A stretch of DNA of 37,211 nt from an uncultured Victivallis sp. Its GTDB lineage: Bacteria; Verrucomicrobiota; Lentisphaeria; Victivallales; Victivallaceae. Shown here one piece after another: positions 23,694 to 34,028 of the stretch (positions are counted from its first letter, which is position 1; each line of letters begins with the position of its first letter). The notes under the pieces are model-generated. The model was not told where the DNA came from and ran no database searches. It saw only the letters and a program-made list of their open reading frames with translations. The position numbers and the translations under genes are program-made. The stretch covers positions 1-37,211 of the forward strand of contig CALXNS010000005.1 in NCBI GenBank assembly GCA_944389815.1. The letters run 5' to 3'.

Positions 23694-24431
23694 CTACCGC
23701 ACGATTGCGGTCGTCTCATAATAAAATGGCGGCCTGAGCAGGTTCTCACTGACGAATGTCTCTCTCGTATAGCTGAAAACCGCCAGATCCGACCGCAACG
23801 TATTCCGGGAGTTGTCGGGGTGCCCCATATATTCGCCGCTGATCAGAAGCCCCCAGAAATCACAGACGCTGGCATCATAGGTTCCAACCGCGCCCTCCTG
23901 GGTGCGCTTCATCCCGTCCACGATGATTCCGGGCGCTCCCGAACCGTAGCCTTTGCGGTCAAGTTTCATGAGATCGACATAAACGCTCTGAGTGCCGTCG
24001 GAACTGGCCAAACCGCTTCCCTGGTTGAAAATGTAACTGCGCCGGGCGGATGCTTCGCCGAATCCGCCGTACCCCACCGGAAATGCCGCAATCGGGTCGA
24101 GCGGACAATGAAATACCTGACCGGATTGCGGTGACACCACGCCGTCGCTCCGCTTCGGGATCAGGTACGGCAGCAGCGCGCCGCCCCAGCCGCGCATCCA
24201 GTAATTGGTCGGATCAGTGAACACCGGAAGATACGGACCGTAATCGTTGATGTACAAACCCAGACCGGTGCCGATCTGCTTGAGATTGTTGACGCAGGAG
24301 ATTTTCTGCGCCCGCGCCCGTGCCTGGTTCAATGCAGGCAGCAGCATCGAAGCGAGAATTGCGATGATCGCAATTACAACGAGCAATTCGATCAAAGTGA
24401 AACGGCAGTGACGGTTCATTTTCTTCATCAT
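23694..24431 (-). CDS. Type II secretion/pilus pseudopilin (prepilin N-terminal methylation domain)
   Basis: A 245-residue pseudopilin. After a basic leader ([10 protein letters not shown]) comes the class III signal [20 protein letters not shown], with the conserved Glu at position +5, then [22 protein letters not shown], a pattern hugely expanded in Lentisphaerae and Planctomycetes. FHCPLDP is the further conserved Cys-Pro motif. The residue before the cleavage site is Arg, not the near-universal Gly. ATG 24431 is chosen because AAGGA lies 6-10 bases before it; ATG 24455 overlaps the upstream gene without a site. It sits inside the hydrolase operon, which suggests a surface or periplasmic role in handling the polysaccharide or secreting the enzymes. 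That role is inference. Confidence 0.9.
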   Translation of the reverse strand: MMKKMNRHCRFTLIELLVVIAIIAILASMLLPALNQARARAQKISCVNNLKQIGTGLGLYINDYGPYLPVFTDPTNYWMRGWGGALLPYLIPKRSDGVVSPQSGQVFHCPLDPIAAFPVGYGGFGEASARRSYIFNQGSGLASSDGTQSVYVDLMKLDRKGYGSGAPGIIVDGMKRTQEGAVGTYDASVCDFWGLLISGEYMGHPDNSRNTLRSDLAVFSYTRETFVSENLLRPPFYYETTAIVR

Positions 24432-24444
24432 CCTGGTTCCTTTT

Positions 24445-27400
24445 TTATTTCTCATGTTTCAACGTGAGGGTTGGCAACAATGCGTTCATTGTTTCAGCGT
24501 CATGTTTTTCCGGGGCCTCCAGAATCCAGTCGCCGTCGGTTCCGGGCAGAATCAGGAAACTCAGCGCATGATTCCTCAAATCTGGATGCATGGTCGGATC
24601 CAGTTCGTAAGTAACCAGCCACGCCGCCGTTCCGCCGGCTTCGACCATCGCGGCGTTTCTGCGGTCGGAGCGGGCGATGACCGGAAGTTGTGCGGCGATT
24701 TCATCCGGGCCGCCGGCAATTTTCCGGAATTGAATTTCTCCGCGCCGGAATCCGGTACCGTCAGGCTGCCACGAGTCATCCGGGGTGACGGCGGCAATCC
24801 TGCGAACCTCCGGGGCGAATGCCGGGAGAAAGGCGGTGCGTTCGGGGCGGGCGACGTTGCCGCCGGTCTGGCGGAACTCCAGGACGCCGGCGACATCGTG
24901 ATCCCACTGCGGCCAGACTGCGGCAAGTTTTCCGGCCCGGAGCGTGACGCGAACAGCGTATTCTTTCTGGAAGCCTTTCAATTCGACATTCTGGAGTTTC
25001 CCCGCTTCGACCGGAAGCGTCACGGCTCCTGCGCCGCGCCGTTCCGGGAATTTACCCCAGGAGATTTCGGCAGTGCCGGAGACGTTCGGCGTAAATGAGA
25101 GAGTTGCCGTCTCCGTGTCGAGGCGCTTCAGGCCCGGATTCCGCACGAGCGGCCCGGCGCTCTTTTCCCGCACGATCAGGAAACGGGGGTAATCCACCGT
25201 CGGCAGCGGAACACTCAAGGTGTTTTCGGTGGCGTCGAGCGCCTGAATTGGAAGTGTTCGATCGAGAATCGGATCGTAAATCTCCAGTTCCGCGCCGACG
25301 CCGTTCAAATTGCCGAGCGTCAGGTCGAATCGCTGATCGGGCATTTCATAACGGCGCACGTCGAGCAGATCGAGTTCCGGGTGCCAGCCGTGCAGCAGAT
25401 TGCGGGTCACCACGTAAAATCCGATCGCATAACTCGAGGCGTCGAGCTGAAACGGCAGACAGGCGAAATCGTCGCGATGGAAACGATCCGGCGCGGCGGC
25501 GGTGCCGTTGCCCTTGAAGACCAGCCGCGGACGGTGTTCGATCAATTTGTTCACCGTCAGACGCCGGGTGGTGTCCAGCATTTCCCCGTTGCCCAGCAAC
25601 CGGCTCAAATTGGAGACGGCGTTGATCTGCGGTCCGGCGGCGCGGCGCGTTTCGTCGTTCAACGAATAACGGTTGCGCGCCAGCGCCCGGAAGAATGCTT
25701 CCGGAAGAATGCTGAATTCATCCTCCCCGTTGCGCACCGCGAAGATGTACATTGTGTCAAGTCCCTTGTGGCAATAGAAGACGAAACTGCGGACCAGCGC
25801 CCTGGTCGCCACCAGCTGCAACACCGGCTGAAGCCGGGAATCGCCCCGTTTGACGCCGTATGCGTTTTCCAGAAATTCCGCGAAGGGACGCCGGTAGAGA
25901 TTGAATTCCGTTTCCCACATCAGCGCCGGGCGGCCGGTGCCCGGATGCGTGAAGCGGTGATGGTGCGACCACGGGCCGGGGAAGGGCTGCAGATCGCGGA
26001 TCATGAATTCGGTCTTGGTGCCGAAACAGGTCGCCTCCGGCAGCGAGAAGCGCACCTCCGGCACGAATATTTGATCGGATTTGCCCTGCGCGTTGAGCGG
26101 CGGTTGCCGGAGCTGATCGGGATTTTCCGTGGCCGCGCTCAGATATCCGGTGTTGCCGCGCCAGACGTCGGAGCAATCCAGATTGGTGTAATAGTGACGG
26201 CTGAAGCCGGCCTGACCCGGCCACATCTCCGAACCGTTGTCCCAGGGGCGCTGATTGGAGAATCCGCTGACCACCCGGACGCCGGGGAGGCGCGATTCCG
26301 GGGCGTTGACGGTTTCGATCGTCAACGGAAGGATGATCTCCGCCTGCACCTCGGCGTCGGCGGAGGTTTTCCCGGCGATCGAATAAACCGGGTAACTGCG
26401 GAATTTCCGCGCCGGACGGTAATAATTCTGTTCCCAGACGAACTGGCTGCCGAATGAAAATTCATTCCAGACTTCAAGATCGAAACCGGCATCCTCCGGA
26501 TCGTCCGAGTCGAGGATGTCCCGGACCAGCGCGGTGAGATTCCGGACGTAACGGCACCAACCTTCCAGCGTCTCCTGCGCCGCTGGATTCGGCGTTCCGT
26601 CTTCAAGCACGTCACCTGCAAACGGAGCGTATTTGAATTCGGTCAGCTCCAGTTTGCCCGCCGGGAGCGCCTGATTCAGCGGCGCGGAAAGAACCGCTTC
26701 GACCGTTGTGGTGTCCGGGCGGGGTTTGAGTTCGGTAATCAGCGGGAACGCCGGATACTGCTCCTGACCGTTCAACCCGGTGCGCCCGGTACGGAATTCC
26801 GGCACCGGCGTTTTCAGCAGCAGCGTCCGCGCTCCCGCCGGGGCGGGCGCGGCCAGTTCAAGCGATATGCGCCGGTACGGGCACGGGCCGCCGGAGTGGG
26901 CGTTGAGCAGAATCATCGGGCGCAGACCGTATTTTTTCGCCAATGGCAGTACGAGTTTCAACCGTTCCACCTCGCGCGGCGCAAGTTCCGTTTCGTCGTC
27001 GAAATTGAAATGCCCCCAGCCGACCTCCAGCCGGAAGCTGTGGAATCCCGCTTCCCGGAGCAGCTGCATGACCGCTTCGCTCTCGGGCGCGGACAATTCG
27101 CTCCAGTTCACCGCCGGCATGTTGCGGAAACGTACCGCAGGATGCGTATCCATGTAGGCCCGCCACGGCGCAAGGTAATAGGAGATGTTGCCGAAGGGAA
27201 TTTCCTGCTGCAGAGAATCTTCGTAGGGGCCGGCAAGTTCGGCTTGTTCGGTTTTTCCGTCCCACTCGCCGACGCCGGGAGGCGTTTTCGGCCCGGCGGT
27301 GATTTTCGGCAGCGGTGCATTCAACGTTGCGGCTTCATCGCGGATGGTCACCTGATTGATTCTGACTGTCGCCGCCCCGTCGCGGCCGCCGACCGCCCAG

Positions 27401-28026
27401 CCGGAACCGATCCGGAACTGACGGAACGGCTGCGCGGTCGTTCCGGTGCTCCGCACGGTTTTTCCGTCGGGAAGCGCGATGGACGCGGCTCCGGTGGAAG
27501 GATCGTAAGTAATTTGAAACGAAATGATTTCGCCAAACTGATATCGACCGATTTTCTCCGAAGCTCCGGCGACGGGATTCCACTGGATGTAACCATTGCG
27601 GTCATTTTCACTTACCAGCGTAAGCATTCCCAGATTTCGTCCCTGATCGCCGAGGATCTGAGCTGAAAGGATCGTTTCCGGCCGTCCGTCGGACGGAGTT
27701 CGATAAGCCGTCACCGCCAGATTGCAGACGACGGTGACTTTCCCGGAACTTGCCAGATTCCACGCGCCGAAGTAGGCTGTCACTTCGTTGGACGAACTTG
27801 CAGGAAAACTTAACTCCAGCGTGCCGTCGACGATTTTCGCGCCCTTTTTCGGCAATTCGGTTGGCAGATCGAGCACTTCGCCCTGGACGTAGGTGGTGCT
27901 GCGCGGCAATTGTGCCGGGTCTTCCCGGCTGAAATCCACCCGGACGAGTTCCGCCGCCGGCAGTGTCAGGCCGGTTGCCGCCATGACTGCCAGCACGGTC
28001 GCCGGCAGAAAAATTCCGCTGTTCAT
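24445..28026 (-). CDS. Large secreted glycoside hydrolase, clan-A-like barrel with accessory domains
   Basis: A 1193-residue exported protein with a signal peptide ([21 protein letters not shown]). Residues about 30-230 are a concanavalin-like or carbohydrate-binding beta domain. The barrel spans about 280-760: [39 protein letters not shown] with E522 as likely acid/base, and [13 protein letters not shown] with a Glu near 705-707 as likely nucleophile. The N-E after a Trp is the clan-A pattern of GH39/GH5-type enzymes. Several beta domains follow. ATG 28026 overlaps the preceding stop as TGATG, with GAGGAAGAG before it, so translation is coupled. No characterised family can be named. Presumably cuts a plant or host polysaccharide outside the cytoplasm. 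Confidence 0.75.
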   Translation of the reverse strand: MNSGIFLPATVLAVMAATGLTLPAAELVRVDFSREDPAQLPRSTTYVQGEVLDLPTELPKKGAKIVDGTLELSFPASSSNEVTAYFGAWNLASSGKVTVVCNLAVTAYRTPSDGRPETILSAQILGDQGRNLGMLTLVSENDRNGYIQWNPVAGASEKIGRYQFGEIISFQITYDPSTGAASIALPDGKTVRSTGTTAQPFRQFRIGSGWAVGGRDGAATVRINQVTIRDEAATLNAPLPKITAGPKTPPGVGEWDGKTEQAELAGPYEDSLQQEIPFGNISYYLAPWRAYMDTHPAVRFRNMPAVNWSELSAPESEAVMQLLREAGFHSFRLEVGWGHFNFDDETELAPREVERLKLVLPLAKKYGLRPMILLNAHSGGPCPYRRISLELAAPAPAGARTLLLKTPVPEFRTGRTGLNGQEQYPAFPLITELKPRPDTTTVEAVLSAPLNQALPAGKLELTEFKYAPFAGDVLEDGTPNPAAQETLEGWCRYVRNLTALVRDILDSDDPEDAGFDLEVWNEFSFGSQFVWEQNYYRPARKFRSYPVYSIAGKTSADAEVQAEIILPLTIETVNAPESRLPGVRVVSGFSNQRPWDNGSEMWPGQAGFSRHYYTNLDCSDVWRGNTGYLSAATENPDQLRQPPLNAQGKSDQIFVPEVRFSLPEATCFGTKTEFMIRDLQPFPGPWSHHHRFTHPGTGRPALMWETEFNLYRRPFAEFLENAYGVKRGDSRLQPVLQLVATRALVRSFVFYCHKGLDTMYIFAVRNGEDEFSILPEAFFRALARNRYSLNDETRRAAGPQINAVSNLSRLLGNGEMLDTTRRLTVNKLIEHRPRLVFKGNGTAAAPDRFHRDDFACLPFQLDASSYAIGFYVVTRNLLHGWHPELDLLDVRRYEMPDQRFDLTLGNLNGVGAELEIYDPILDRTLPIQALDATENTLSVPLPTVDYPRFLIVREKSAGPLVRNPGLKRLDTETATLSFTPNVSGTAEISWGKFPERRGAGAVTLPVEAGKLQNVELKGFQKEYAVRVTLRAGKLAAVWPQWDHDVAGVLEFRQTGGNVARPERTAFLPAFAPEVRRIAAVTPDDSWQPDGTGFRRGEIQFRKIAGGPDEIAAQLPVIARSDRRNAAMVEAGGTAAWLVTYELDPTMHPDLRNHALSFLILPGTDGDWILEAPEKHDAETMNALLPTLTLKHEK

Positions 28027-31000
28027 CACAACTCTTCCTCCTTCGGTTCGAACGAGAATTCGATCTCATTGGCATAACAGGGCTTCCAATCCGGATGAAA
28101 ACTCATGCCGCCCCGGTACGACGCCGAACGCCCCCGGGCGAATTCCACCGGTGTGCCGCCGGCACGGTTGACGCGAAACGTGAACTTCACCGGTTTGCCC
28201 GCATCCATCAGCGCCTTGACCTCGGGCATTTTTGTCCACGGGATCGCCGCTTCGACGATCCGGATGTTGTTCTCATCGCTGTGAATGAGCAGTTTCCCAT
28301 CCTTCACCGCGCCCTCCCAGGCGGCCTTCGGCTGGCGCGGGTAGAAGTGTTTGCGGGGGGCGTCGGGCACTTCAAGTTGCCATATCTCCGTGCCGCCTCC
28401 GAAGGTTTCGGCAACTTTGTTCAATGCGAACTCCCGGTCGGTGGTCCGATGGTTGATGAACCCCGCGGGCACCCCCGGCCGCCGATCGAACATCACCGGA
28501 TCGCGATCCGCCGGAATCGAGTTGAAGGCGATCTGCACGTTGGAAAATCCGCTCTCGCCGCCGTCGGGCAGCACCGGCCATTTGCGGTAACTGAAGCGGC
28601 GCACCCCTTCCGGCCAGGTGTGGGTGCGGAGGACGCGGTCATTGCGCTGTTCGGCTTCGATGCCGGAAGCGAGTTGCATTTTCCCTTCGCCGGGCAGAAT
28701 CCAGCCGGAACTGCCGTACCGGCCTTTCCACAATCCGGGACGTTCTTCATCCACGCCGAGAAACCTGGCGGAATTTTCGTCGACCGCCTCCTCGGCCGGG
28801 TCGAAGAAGATTCCCGCCATCCGCCCCGAACCGGGTTCCCAGCGGTGAAAATTCTGAACTTCCAGCGACACCTTGCCCGCGGCCAGAAAACGGAAGAATC
28901 CGCCGTTTCTCAACCGGCGCACCGGATGGGACGCAAGCACTCGGCCGGTAGCGCTTTCCAGCATGCGCACTTCCGCATTCCGGTCGGCGCGGAAGTCGCC
29001 GTAAGGAAAATAAACCGTCACGTATGTGCCGCGTTCGGCGGGAAGCGTGAAGTCGAACCGCATCCGATCCGATTCCGGACGGATCGTCGAGGAGAGCCGC
29101 CGGCCGCTTTCGGGATCTTCCGCGCCGGCGACTGCGGTTACTTCAGGATTCTCCTGTTCGACGGTGACCGTGTAAGTGCGGTCGCGGTCGAGGGAATAAC
29201 TGGTTTCGGGATAGAAGAATTGATCCGGGTCGAGCGTCTCGAAACGGAAGGTGCCGACATCCGGCTGCGGATCGTTGACCTGACAGCTGAAATAGAAATA
29301 TTGATCGTCGGCCGCCAGTTTCGCCTCCGCCTGACCTGCGGCATTCCGCGCGGGGAGTTTTTCGAAAGGAAGCCATGCCGCCTCCATCCGGGAGCGTTCC
29401 GTATCGTCCGCTCCGTTGACCCGCAACGGCAGCACGTCGTTCCAGTCGGAGAGATCGCCGTCGATTTCAATGGTTCTGCGGGCGATCCGGTTGACGTGCA
29501 TCGTGTCGCGGATTTCAGCCGTGCCGTCCGCGCCGGCGTCAAATGTGAAACTTCCGGGATAAAGATTGTCCGGATTGGCTTCGCCCGCCGTCACTTTGAC
29601 TGCCACATCCCGGGTTTCGAAGGGCGCCAGCGTCAGTTGAGCCGGATACTCAAGTTTCAAATTTCCGACGGCGGTCTTCAGCGTGCCGCTGAGCGGCCGG
29701 TTCAGGAGATTGTGCACCTGAAGACGCAGTGTGGTTCCCGCCTTTATGGGCTCAAGGAAATCGTGCGCCTTGAGCTCAACTGGAGTCATGCCGGATAATT
29801 GTCCCTTCCTGAGTGCGGCATCCATTTCTGCGGCGCCGCCCTTGCGCAGCGGACGTACGAAATGACTTGCATCGGCAAGATCGAGCACATATTCGGAGTT
29901 CTGCGGTGCGATTTCGTTTCCGTAACGATCGTATACCGCGAACGCTCCCGCCGCCGCGGGGAATCGGAATGTCACGCCTTCAAATCCCCACGGCCGTCTC
30001 AGAAGGTCCTTCCATTCGGCAATCAGATTGTCGTCGCCGATCCGGAAGAAGGGCAGCCGCCGGGCCGCCTCCTGTTTTGCCTCCTCCCACTGCGGGGTGC
30101 CCGGCTTGAGCTGGTCGAGTTCTGCGACGCGACGGGCCTTCTCCTGTACTTCACTCAATGGACGGATCGCCGCGTAGCGACTGTAATCGGCGAAGGAGGA
30201 ACCGAGATCCCCCGCGATAAGGATGGTCGCATCATCCGCGTTCCCATCCAGGCCGTGGAATCGGAACACGTAAGGCAACCCTTCCGGAAAGAGCAGTTGG
30301 TCGAATTCGCGTTCGCCGATGAATTTTTGCGCCGCGCCCAGCGCCGCGGCCATCGGAAAGGCGTGGAGCGGAAGTTCTGTTTGACGCATTCCGGCATCGG
30401 TCATGATCTTTGCCGAAGCCTTGTGATTCGGCGCGTGATGTTCGTAATTGCCGAAGACGTAACCGCAGTAAAATCCCATTGAACGGTCGTAACCGGCCGC
30501 CCGGTTTGCGGCGATCACCATTGCGAGGGTATCGTCGGCATTGGCGGTCCAGCTTTCGGTATCCCAGATCAGCACCCGGTCGCGACCGGGGCGTTCGATC
30601 CAGCGGCGGTAGAGCGAGGGGGCGCTCAATCCCTGATAATGAATGCTGCAGAAGTCGAAGTAGGGGGTGAATTCCTCACTTTCATTCGGGAAGAGTTTGT
30701 CGAAGGTGTTGCTCGATGAATCGCATCCGCCCACCAGCACCTGATTGCCGGACGTTTTTTCCGCCGCGCGCGTCGCTTCTCCCATGATGCGGTAGAGTTC
30801 CCGGTAGCGGACCATATCCGCGCCCCAGCCGGAAATGGAGAGTCCTTCCCACGGTTCGTTCCACAATTTGATGCCGTTCACGGGGCCGCGGGGCCAGCCG
30901 TATTCGGTGACGATGTTTTCGACGAAACGGCGGAAATCCGCATCGTATTTCGGATGCCAGGCATAATCGGATTTCCCTTCCGGAACCATTTCGTCGTTAT

Positions 31001-31787
31001 CCAGGAGATGCGGGCGGATCACATCCATCGGAAAACCGGTGAGCCCGGCACCGATCTCCAGCACGCCGACGATGTGATGCTGTTTCATTTTTTCGCATAA
31101 CGCGCGCAGGGCAATATCCTGAGCTTCGCGTTCCGGAGTGCCTTCCGGATTGAATGGAACGCCGAAGCGGACCGCGCTCAACCCGAGTCGTTCCATCACC
31201 TCCGGGTCGAACAACTCCACCGCCTGACGCGGGAACCGCCCCGGCCGCGCTTCCGCGCGCACTGAACGGGCGAAGGAGCAGACGAAACGCCGCCCGTAAG
31301 GTTCGCCGAAATCGAGCAGCAGCGCATAACCGCCGAATGTTTCCGGAAGCGGCACTGAAAGTTCCAGATCGGCAAATCCGTTCGGAGCAAGTTCGAGTTC
31401 GATTGGAATACGTTGTTCCTCGCCGAGTTTCTCTGCTGTCGAGTGCCAGCAGCTTCCCGGATACTGACGGTTGCCCCACGGAATGACCACCCAGTTTCCG
31501 GAAAAATTCACCGTCTCCGTTGAGAGATTGCGTATCTGCACGGTGATTTGCGGTTTTTCTCCCGGAAAGTACAAATTGCCCGGTTGAGCCGTCTTCAGCA
31601 GTGTGGCGCTGAAATCGAAGTCGCGCCGATCACGATCCAGGCCGAGGATTTGATAATATCCCGCCGCCGAACTTTCCACCGTAAGGGGACCGCCGGGAAG
31701 TTCGCCTGCCGCAAGCGCTCCGCAGAGAACAACGCCACCCGCCGCCGTCGCGGCCGCCGCCAGAATCTTTCTTTTCCGCTGTTTCAT
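28026..31787 (-). CDS. Giant secreted glycoside hydrolase, clan-A-like barrel with CBM9-like C-terminal domain
   Basis: A 1253-residue exported enzyme, first gene of the operon. The signal peptide is basic residues followed by ILAAAATAAGGVVLCGALAAGE. A beta domain at about 40-180 precedes a barrel (about 190-520): LSAVRFGVPF, GVLEIGAGLTGFP, IKLWNEPWEGLSIS with E311 as acid/base, YFDFCSIHYQG, and VLIWDTESWTAN with E411 as nucleophile. Further beta regions follow, then from about 775 a domain like the CBM9 family (IEIDGDLSDWNDV), found on secreted hydrolases. The C-terminus (VEAAIPWTKMPEV, FTFRVNRAGG, YANEIEFSFEP) repeats CBM9-type motifs. The substrate is unknown; the neighbouring xylulokinase hints at a pentose polymer. 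Confidence 0.78.
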   Translation of the reverse strand: MKQRKRKILAAAATAAGGVVLCGALAAGELPGGPLTVESSAAGYYQILGLDRDRRDFDFSATLLKTAQPGNLYFPGEKPQITVQIRNLSTETVNFSGNWVVIPWGNRQYPGSCWHSTAEKLGEEQRIPIELELAPNGFADLELSVPLPETFGGYALLLDFGEPYGRRFVCSFARSVRAEARPGRFPRQAVELFDPEVMERLGLSAVRFGVPFNPEGTPEREAQDIALRALCEKMKQHHIVGVLEIGAGLTGFPMDVIRPHLLDNDEMVPEGKSDYAWHPKYDADFRRFVENIVTEYGWPRGPVNGIKLWNEPWEGLSISGWGADMVRYRELYRIMGEATRAAEKTSGNQVLVGGCDSSSNTFDKLFPNESEEFTPYFDFCSIHYQGLSAPSLYRRWIERPGRDRVLIWDTESWTANADDTLAMVIAANRAAGYDRSMGFYCGYVFGNYEHHAPNHKASAKIMTDAGMRQTELPLHAFPMAAALGAAQKFIGEREFDQLLFPEGLPYVFRFHGLDGNADDATILIAGDLGSSFADYSRYAAIRPLSEVQEKARRVAELDQLKPGTPQWEEAKQEAARRLPFFRIGDDNLIAEWKDLLRRPWGFEGVTFRFPAAAGAFAVYDRYGNEIAPQNSEYVLDLADASHFVRPLRKGGAAEMDAALRKGQLSGMTPVELKAHDFLEPIKAGTTLRLQVHNLLNRPLSGTLKTAVGNLKLEYPAQLTLAPFETRDVAVKVTAGEANPDNLYPGSFTFDAGADGTAEIRDTMHVNRIARRTIEIDGDLSDWNDVLPLRVNGADDTERSRMEAAWLPFEKLPARNAAGQAEAKLAADDQYFYFSCQVNDPQPDVGTFRFETLDPDQFFYPETSYSLDRDRTYTVTVEQENPEVTAVAGAEDPESGRRLSSTIRPESDRMRFDFTLPAERGTYVTVYFPYGDFRADRNAEVRMLESATGRVLASHPVRRLRNGGFFRFLAAGKVSLEVQNFHRWEPGSGRMAGIFFDPAEEAVDENSARFLGVDEERPGLWKGRYGSSGWILPGEGKMQLASGIEAEQRNDRVLRTHTWPEGVRRFSYRKWPVLPDGGESGFSNVQIAFNSIPADRDPVMFDRRPGVPAGFINHRTTDREFALNKVAETFGGGTEIWQLEVPDAPRKHFYPRQPKAAWEGAVKDGKLLIHSDENNIRIVEAAIPWTKMPEVKALMDAGKPVKFTFRVNRAGGTPVEFARGRSASYRGGMSFHPDWKPCYANEIEFSFEPKEEEL

Positions 31788-31833
31788 GAATGAAGGAGAT
31801 TTCCGTGTTGAATTGGTTTGTATTTTTACTATA

Positions 31834-31861
31834 ATTATACCTCAGAGGAAATGGTAATCAA
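31834..31861 (-). promoter_or_regulatory. Promoter of the glycoside hydrolase operon, overlapping an operator-like repeat
   Basis: On the minus strand TTGATT (31861-31856) and a perfect TATAAT (31839-31834) are 16 bases apart, about 46 bases before ATG 31787. Overlapping it, 31837-31857 reads on the plus strand as ATACCT-N9-TGGTAA. These half-sites resemble those at 7300-7320 but point outward, and the overlap would suit repression. Confidence 0.6.
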
Positions 31862-31944
31862 ATATCTTATAATATATTTTTTATATCTTATTGTAATATT
31901 ATAATATTCACATAAGGTTGAAAACCGCCGTTTTTCAGGGTAAT

Positions 31945-31999
31945 TTGTCCAAAAATACATTTTTGGTATCTTTTTTTTAAAATTGTATGATTATGGTAT
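31945..31999 (+). promoter_or_regulatory. Promoter candidate of the regulator operon with two TGGTAT half-sites
   Basis: TTGTCC (31945-31950) and TATCTT (31967-31972), 16 bases apart, form a weak promoter about 80 bases before ATG 32056. TGGTAT occurs at 31964-31969 and again at 31994-31999, 30 bases apart on the same face of the helix. ATAC-N7-GTAT around 31955-31969 is a further short inverted repeat. Role inferred. Confidence 0.4.
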
Positions 32000-32055
32000 T
32001 GAAAATCGAGAAAAAACAATTATCCTCAAAAGAGGGACAATCCCGTGGAGAGAAC

Positions 32056-33243
32056 ATGAAAACCGAAGAGCAAACCATGGCGCTGTCGCCGCGCGCGCGG
32101 GTGATCCATTACCTGCGCAAAGGCCTCGCGGACGGGATCTTCTCCTCCGGCGACCGGCTGCCGTCGGAGCAGAAATTGTGTCGAGCGATACAGGTTTCGC
32201 GAACTACGGTGCGGGCCGCGTTGCAGGAGCTGGAAAAAGAGCGTTTTCTGCGCAGTGAAGGGCGGAGACGTTTCATCACCGTTTCCGGAAATGCGGGCAT
32301 GAATGAGTCGCTTTTTACGGAAACCGTGGCGATTCTCGACGATCAGAGCTATCCGGAGGACGAGGCGAGCTGCTGGGGGGAGTGGGAGGTATTCTATCAC
32401 CTGAGCCGGGAAATTGTTCGGCGGAACTGTCATATTTTCAGCTTCAAAACCAATGATTTTACGTTGGCGAAGGCCGAACAGCTCGTGCGGGAGCGCCCGC
32501 TGGGGGTGGTGCTGCTCCATCAGCTGGGCGCGCCTTCCGAGGGGATCCGGCGGTTGCTGGACGATTGCCGGACCATCGGAATTCCGCTTGTCCGTTATGA
32601 AGCCGACGCCCAGGAAGATCCCGGTGCGGACGTGGTCGCTTCCGACCATCGACAGGGGTGCGCCCGACTGACCCGCTGGCTGATCGGGCAGGGGAGACGA
32701 CGGATACTGCGCTATTGGCGGCTGAATTTTCCGTCGACGGAACGGCCCGACTGGCTGGTGCGGCGCAATCAGGGATATGAGGAGGCCGTTCGGGAGGCCG
32801 GTCTCGAACTTCTCCCGGCAATCGAATACAACCATTTCGACCAGAATCGTCCGCCGTTGCAATCGGATTTCGACTGTCTCGTCTATGAGGCGATGGGGCG
32901 GCTGCATGAATATCAGATGCGCCACGGCCCGGTCGATGCGATCGTCTGCGCGTCGGACGGGGTCACTTTTTCCATCGCCGCCGCCTGCCGGAAACTCGGG
33001 TTTGAACCGAATCGCGATATCTGGATTGCCGGTTACGACAACAATTATTACAACTGCCCCGACCGGTTGTTTGAAACGACACTGCCGCTGGTGACGGTCG
33101 ATAAAAACAACCGGCAGCTCGGACTCTCGCTTTTCGATCAATTGATGCGGCGCCGGGAATGCGGTCCGGAAAAGCCCGCACAACAGTTGCTGCTCCCGGC
33201 GGAACTGGTCTTCCCGCGCCCGGTACCGGAATGGAACGCGTGA
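32056..33243 (+). CDS. GntR/LacI chimeric transcriptional regulator (AraR-type)
   Basis: A 395-residue regulator. Residues about 10-75 are a GntR winged helix (LRKGLADGIFSSGDRLPSEQ, VSRTTVRAALQELEKERF, EGRRRFITV). The rest is a LacI-type sugar-binding module: VAILDDQSYPEDE, PLGVVLLHQLGAP, ADVVASDHRQGCARLTRWLI, GPVDAIVCASDGVTFSIAAA, IWIAGYDNNYYN and LVTVDKNNRQLGLSLFDQL. ATG 32056 is chosen because GGAGAG lies 5 bases before it; the frame is open to 31987 but crosses the promoter region. Located upstream of and divergent from the hydrolase operon, coupled to an AraC regulator. Likely derepresses one or both operons on binding a pentose or oligosaccharide; effector not determined. Confidence 0.88.
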   Translation: MKTEEQTMALSPRARVIHYLRKGLADGIFSSGDRLPSEQKLCRAIQVSRTTVRAALQELEKERFLRSEGRRRFITVSGNAGMNESLFTETVAILDDQSYPEDEASCWGEWEVFYHLSREIVRRNCHIFSFKTNDFTLAKAEQLVRERPLGVVLLHQLGAPSEGIRRLLDDCRTIGIPLVRYEADAQEDPGADVVASDHRQGCARLTRWLIGQGRRRILRYWRLNFPSTERPDWLVRRNQGYEEAVREAGLELLPAIEYNHFDQNRPPLQSDFDCLVYEAMGRLHEYQMRHGPVDAIVCASDGVTFSIAAACRKLGFEPNRDIWIAGYDNNYYNCPDRLFETTLPLVTVDKNNRQLGLSLFDQLMRRRECGPEKPAQQLLLPAELVFPRPVPEWNA

Positions 33244-34028
33244 TGAGAATGGAAATTTTCCCCGCGGAAAAGGACGAAGCACTTCCGGAATTCACGGAAA
33301 TCGTCGCACGCCGGATGATGCAGCCGGGGACTCCGCAGCGCATCGTTGTCCGAGCGAATACCTTCCGTTTTTTTCTGGTGAACGGCGAGATCGAATTTTT
33401 CCTCCCGGAGAGCCGCGATCCGGTTCGAATCGGCCGCCACTGCGTCCTGATGCTGCGTCCGGAAGAGGAGGCGCTGTGCTCATCGAATGCTCCGAAACCG
33501 GTTCCCTATCTGCGGTTGGAATTGAGCGTCCGACCGCCGGAACCGGAACGTCTTCCGCCACGGCTGGCCATCTTGCATTACGCTCATCCGCTTTTTTCCG
33601 TCGCTGACCGGCTCGAAGAGCTGCTGAACGGGCCGGCGGAACCGGATGCGGCCTTGCTGGCCGGCTTGCTGGCACAGGAGTTCTGGTGTTATCTGCGGAG
33701 GCGGAATCCGCTCGACAATCCGGGCGACCCCCGCCTTGCCCGGATGCTCCGTTACCTGGATGAAAAAATGCTCGAACATCCGACCCGGACGCAACTTGCC
33801 CGGGAGTTCAATCTTTCTCCGCAGCAGGTGAATTTGCTCTTCCGGCGTGGAATCGGAATCTCTCCCGGAGAATACGTGCGGCGCCGATTGGTTCGTGCCG
33901 CGCGCGAACTTCTGCATGCGGAACAACTCAGCGTCAAGGAGACCGCCGTCCGGCTCGGATTTTCCAATCCGTTTTATTTCTCGCGGGTTTTCAAGCAAAT
34001 CACAGGTTGCGCTCCGTCGAAGGATTGA
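33243..34028 (+). CDS. AraC-family transcriptional regulator
   Basis: A 261-residue activator. The N-terminal 150 residues are a cupin-like sensing domain with weak similarity (FRFFLVNGEIEFFLPES, RIGRHCVLMLRPEEEAL). The last 100 hold two helix-turn-helix motifs: TRTQLAREFNLSPQQVNLLF and QLSVKETAVRLGFSNPFYFSRVF, the AraC signature. ATG 33243 overlaps the stop of the GntR gene as TGATG, so the two are translationally coupled; the frame is open upstream to 33159 but overlaps that gene. Two regulators made from one message suggest layered control of the hydrolase and kinase genes. Confidence 0.9.
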   Translation: MRMEIFPAEKDEALPEFTEIVARRMMQPGTPQRIVVRANTFRFFLVNGEIEFFLPESRDPVRIGRHCVLMLRPEEEALCSSNAPKPVPYLRLELSVRPPEPERLPPRLAILHYAHPLFSVADRLEELLNGPAEPDAALLAGLLAQEFWCYLRRRNPLDNPGDPRLARMLRYLDEKMLEHPTRTQLAREFNLSPQQVNLLFRRGIGISPGEYVRRRLVRAARELLHAEQLSVKETAVRLGFSNPFYFSRVFKQITGCAPSKD

